From Tetradesmus obliquus (Eukaryota; Chlorophyta; Chlorophyceae; Sphaeropleales; Scenedesmaceae), in assembly GCA_030272155.1 (NCBI GenBank), contig CP126202.1:1550001-1614000 (forward strand): a stretch of DNA of 64,000 bases, given 5' to 3'. The stretch's first letter is position 1; every line of letters begins with the position of its first letter. The position numbers were made by a program, and so were the translations under genes. This document shows, piece by piece, positions 60,729 to 64,000 of this stretch. The notes under the pieces are model-generated. The model worked only from the letters and a program-made list of their open reading frames with translations. It did no database searches and was not told the DNA's origin.

Positions 60729-63700
60729 GTGCAGGTAGCCAGGCATTGGCAGAGACCGAGTGATCCGGACAACAATGTATGTGATCGACGAGGCTCAAAT
60801 AACACACTGTGGGCTGCTGTACACATGCACGAGCATCGCATGTAACACACACATGCTCTGAACATGTGAGGCCTGGCTAGTGCAGTACTAGCGGCTGCCC
60901 ACGACTGCGTGATAGCTGCGGCTAAGCTTGCCATGTGTTGTTCTGTCATACCTGAGACAGGTTTCAGTCACAAGAGGAATTGCATTGTACTGCATGTATT
61001 GCACTGTACTCAGCGCACCTGCAGGCCCCTTGGCAGCAGCTCTGTAACGACTGAGCAGATGATGTACACAGGGTACTTGATGCTGGGGCACAGGCCCTGC
61101 AGGCAGCAGGCAAGGAGGCGCAGACAGTACAGTGAGTACATTATGATGTGTGCTGGGGCGCATGATCCTGAGCAGATGATGTACACAGGGTTCTAGGTGC
61201 TGGGGCACAGGCCCTGCAGGCAGCAGCAGGTGGAAAAAACAGGCCACAGCTGAGTCAGCACAGAACGCTGTGCACAATTTCAAACGCGCAGCAGTGCTCA
61301 GCTGACAACAAGTCATCATGACATGCAAGGTCAGCTCAGGTGCCACCAGCACAGCTGGGCAGCTGCAACAATGGTCGCACTCACAGCACTCTCAGCCTGT
61401 GACAACACGCAAACAAACACAAACACAGTAGTATCAGCAGCAGCAGCAGCAGCAGCAGCAGGCTTACCAGTGCGTAGTTGAGCCAATGGTAGGGGAATGG
61501 CCCCAGGCGCAGCAGCGCCACCACCTTCCAGGGGCCAGCCATGTCCACAGCACGCAGCGTGACAGCCAGGCCGTGGCGCTTTGGGGAGCGCTGCAGGAAG
61601 CGCTCGATGCGCTCGTGGAAGATGTACCTGCAAATACATTAGATGGGAAGCAGTGCAGATGAATAAGTGCCTTCCAACAGTGCGTGCTGGCAAGTAGCGG
61701 CAGCGTCAAGAGCTCCTGGAAAATGTACCTGCAACGCAAGGGTGCGGTTGCAGTGCGGTTTATTGTTCAGTATATGTTACATGTGAAGCAGAGCACAGCT
61801 GGCAGCTGGGGAGTGCTGCAGGAAGCGCTCGATGCGCTCGTGGAAGATGTACCTGCAAATACATTAGATGGGAAGCAGTGCAGATGAACAAGTGCCTTCC
61901 AACCGTGCGTGCTGGCAAGTAGCGGCAGCGTCAAGAGCTCGTGGAAAATGTACCTGCAACGCAAGGGTGCGGTTGCAGTGCGGTTTATTGTTCAGTATAT
62001 GTTACATGTGAAGCAGAGCACAGCTGGCAGCTGGGGAGTGCTGCAGGAAGCGCTTGATGCGCTCGTGGAAGATGTACCTGCAAATACATTAGATGGGGAA
62101 GCAGTGCAGATGAACAAGTGCCTTCCAACCGTGCGTGCTGGCAAGTAGCGGCAGTGTCAAGCGTTCGTGGAAGATGTACCTGCAAGCGTGCGGTTGCAGT
62201 GCGGTTTAGGGTTCAGTATATGGCACATGTAAAGCAGCGCAGCTGGCAGCTGGGGAGCGCTGCAGGAAGCGCTCGATGCGCTCGTAGAAGATGTACCTGC
62301 AAGGGCGAGGTTGTAGCGAGGCTTGAGAGTTTATGGTGTTTGAGTTCAACTAGTGCAGCACAGCTGGAAGCTTCTTTGAAGCTGCTTTCCAGGCAGCTTA
62401 GTGTATCCACTCGTGCTGCAGGCACATGTCAATGCCGTGAAGTACTTAGACCCAGGCCCTTTGCCCTACTCAAAGTTGACAGATCAAAGCTGACAGCAAA
62501 GCAGCGCAATTCAGTATTGTCCTCACCGTGCCAGCCAGTACTGCAGGCTCAGCCAGTGCTGCCAGGTATGCAGAACCAGGCCCAAAGGCAGTGGCACCCT
62601 GATGTGAACTGAGTGATCACGGACGGTTTGTTTATGTCAGCCAGGTCATGCCTCTCACCGTGCCAGCCAGTACTGCAGGCTCATGCCAATGGCACCAACT
62701 CTTCAGAGACAGGCTGTTCAGAGACAGGCTGTTTGGAGAAAAACATGCGGTGAAATTCAAAAAGCGTAACAGCAGCCGGGTGCATCATCGTTCTCACCGT
62801 GCCAGCCAGTACTGCAGGCTCATGCCGACCGCGCTGGCAGCCATCACAATCAGCAGCGCCAGCCAGTAGTCAAACACGATGCCTGCCAGCCACACAAAGG
62901 GCATGCCGCCTGCAAACACACACAGCAGCAGCAGTAGCAGCAGCAGCAGTGCGGTCAGCATGGCATGCAGCTGAGTTGATGACGCTGGGTTCATGGCACC
63001 AGCAACGTGAGTGCTGCCAGGAGTCTGATGCGCGGCCTCAACAGCATGCATAAGCTGTGCTGCAGGATTCAGCACAGGCAACAAGCAACCGGTGCTGTTC
63101 AAATTCAGCACAGACTACCTCTGTATCCCCCTGCAATGCAATCGAGCACTGTAGACGAATGGGTATGCAGCCAGAGGGCCGGCGCACACTCATGACCATG
63201 GTGACTGGCAAGAGAGTGACAGCATAGTGAAAGGCAGCATGGTGACAGCAGATTAGATGGCAAAAGTGTGGCTGGCTAGCTGGGTGCTCTGCTGATGGTT
63301 GGGTATGCAGAGCCAGAGGGTGGTCACTCACTCATGACCAACGAGAATGGCAGGATGACGATAGCTGCGAAGATGACTGCCGCGATCTGCATGGGTGTCA
63401 GCTTGCGCCTGAGCAGCGCAATGAAAGGCGTCACCACATCTGCGGTTGACGGCAAGCAGCAGGACAGGCAGGAACTCAGTGACTGGAGCATCATACATTG
63501 TCAGATGTCCTTCCAATGATAACAACAGGTGCTGATGTGGCCTGCGAAATAAAGTGCCGACTGCTGAGCTCATAATCTGCTGCAATGCGCCCAGACCCTG
63601 ACTGCAACAGCTGAGCAACTATGTGCCACAGCTTGAGCTTGGTGATGCTGCAGATATAACAATGTGCACAGGAACTGCTTTGGTTGGCTGGTTGTGCACA

Positions 63701-63817
63701 AGATGGCTGTGCAAAGCATGGCTTGCTTGCTCACGTTCAATGAAGCGCGGGAAGATGATGGCAAACATCACCCCTGATGCCACGATCACAGCAATCCAGA
63801 AGAGCGCGCACATGATC
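59952..63817 (-). CDS. VTT-domain (TVP38/TMEM64-type) membrane protein, 5' end missing
   Basis: In-window exons are 63817-63735, 63439-63332, 62909-62798, 61627-61468, 61396-61385 (12 nt), 61096-61019 and 60611-59952; phases agree throughout. Joined features: a TM segment FWIAVIVASGVMFAIIFPRF, then FAAIVILPFSLVM, a Gly-flanked helix pair (GMPFVWLAGIVFDYWLALL), RYIFHERIERFLQ, and the family hallmark PWKVVALLRLGPFPYHWLNY, which corresponds to the F-x-[VI]-x-x-x-[RL]-x-[SG]-P-F-P core of SNARE-associated Golgi/VTT proteins. Next come KYPVYIICSVVTELLP, a last TM helix (VVVLLLGIVLVVLSVVYS) and a long Ala/Ser-rich cytosolic tail ending NANNLL. Homologues (TVP38, TMEM64, VMP1/TMEM41 relatives) work in Golgi/ER membranes, some as lipid scramblases. 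Nearly every exon edge here has extra tandem copies in the introns, so the exact splice choice is uncertain. Upstream exons lie beyond the window. Confidence 0.8.
60571..60714 (-). repeat. 72-bp in-frame duplication at the last VTT exon start
   Basis: GTCTTCTTCGGCAGGA(G/C)CATGG with its CTGCAG acceptor occurs at 60611 and again 72 bp upstream at about 60683. Either acceptor keeps frame; the longer choice adds 24 residues including a poly-Leu run from CAG repeats. Confidence 0.85.
61170..61215 (-). repeat. Extra copy of the VTT exon at 61096-61019
   Basis: GAGCAGATGATGTACACAGG followed by a TGCTGGGGCACAGGCCCTGC-like stretch is at 61170 and at 61053, 117 bp apart. It duplicates the first half of the exon encoding KYPVYIICS with its acceptor. 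Confidence 0.85.
61591..62300 (-). repeat. Array of VTT exon starts (unit about 225 bp)
   Basis: The exon edge CTGCAGGAAGCGCT...CTCGTGGAAGATGTACCTGCA (minus strand: TGCAG|GTACATCTTCC, RYIFHERIERFLQ) occurs at 61591, 61816, 62041 and 62260, with periods of 225, 225 and 219 bp. Between them sit three variant edges (YIFQELLTLPLL and relatives) at about 61684, 61909 and 62148. That makes seven candidate 3' splice sites of nearly identical sequence. Confidence 0.9.
62522..62690 (-). repeat. Extra copies of a VTT exon end (QYWLAR donor)
   Basis: CTCACCGTGCCAGCCAGTAC, which on minus is the exon end QYWLAR with its GTGAG donor, occurs at 62522, 62654 and 62793 (the last is the gene's own). The periods are 132 and 139 bp. 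Confidence 0.9.
63162..63225 (-). repeat. Extra copy of a VTT exon end (63332 donor)
   Basis: A block containing GTATGCAG...CCAGAGGG...CACTCATGACCA...GGCA is at 63162 and again at 63303, about 141 bp apart. The second spans the 3' end of exon 63439-63332 and its donor. Confidence 0.75.
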
Positions 63818-64000
63818 CTGCAGCATCATAGCCAAGCAGTGCGGCGAGAACAGCAGGACGTGCTTTTACACATGCTGCGGTCAGGCCGTCTGCTTCTGAG
63901 TGATGCATTGCAAGGCACAGGCAGGCAGCAGCCAGGCAGGCAGGCAAGCGAAGTGGCACAAGCACATGCACAGATGCACCAGCACATGCACCAGAGTTCC

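Noticed and set aside
59035-62700. Tandem arrays as a CRISPR array or centromeric satellite
   Set aside because: Units are copies of the host gene's own exon edges, with unequal lengths and no spacer/repeat regularity.

Overview
This is nuclear DNA from a green alga, most likely a chlorophycean of the Sphaeropleales/Scenedesmaceae kind. I infer this from four things: the extreme CAG/CTG repeat load (Gln, Ala, Ser and Leu runs in every frame); many short introns that typically read CTGCAG|GT...CTGCAG|; TGTAA polyadenylation motifs after several genes; and a gene content typical of such algae (F-box-like LRR proteins, SDRs, a plant-type full-size ABCG transporter, a VTT-domain membrane protein, a BTB protein). 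No prokaryotic operon, tRNA, rRNA or CRISPR was seen.

Layout. 149-7161 (+) and 25134-29307 (-) hold three members of an unrecognised protein family: a broken 3' piece, a complete-looking copy with an internal tandem duplication and one in-frame stop, and an intact six-exon gene of 860 codons. 8265-11988 (-) is an acidic, polyQ, SR-rich nuclear protein. 12624-14327 and 16911-19272 (+) are two LRR proteins, with a three-exon SDR (15142-16447, -) between them. 19431-21127 is a 5'-truncated LINE. 21551-23870 (-) is a second SDR with a low-complexity insert and a long CTG repeat in an intron. 30339-34939 (-) is an MFS (metabolite:H+ symporter type) transporter. 36461-48066 (-) is a full-size ABCG/PDR transporter of about 32 exons. 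49402-52913 (+) is a probable plastid protein with two AT-hook motifs. 53984-56189 (+) is a BTB protein gene. 59952-63817 (-) is the 3' part of a TVP38/TMEM64-type (VTT) membrane protein whose 5' end lies beyond the window.

I rebuilt exon structures by hand from splice signals, reading-frame phase and comparison among paralogues. For the family copies, SR protein, SDRs, LRRs, MFS, plastid and BTB genes the exon lengths sum to whole codons (for the BTB gene and one family copy this includes in-frame stop codons). The ABC exons are partly approximate.

The most striking pattern is not one gene but a habit of the locus. In at least five unrelated genes, an exon edge with its splice site and some intron has been copied in tandem into the neighbouring intron or just past the stop codon, often several times. 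The MFS, ABCG, plastid, BTB and VTT genes and the orphan family all show it. A second pattern is in-frame TAG or TAA codons inside sequence that stays homologous and in frame, in a window where TGA ends almost every confident gene. Two microexons (25 and 12 nt) are also predicted.
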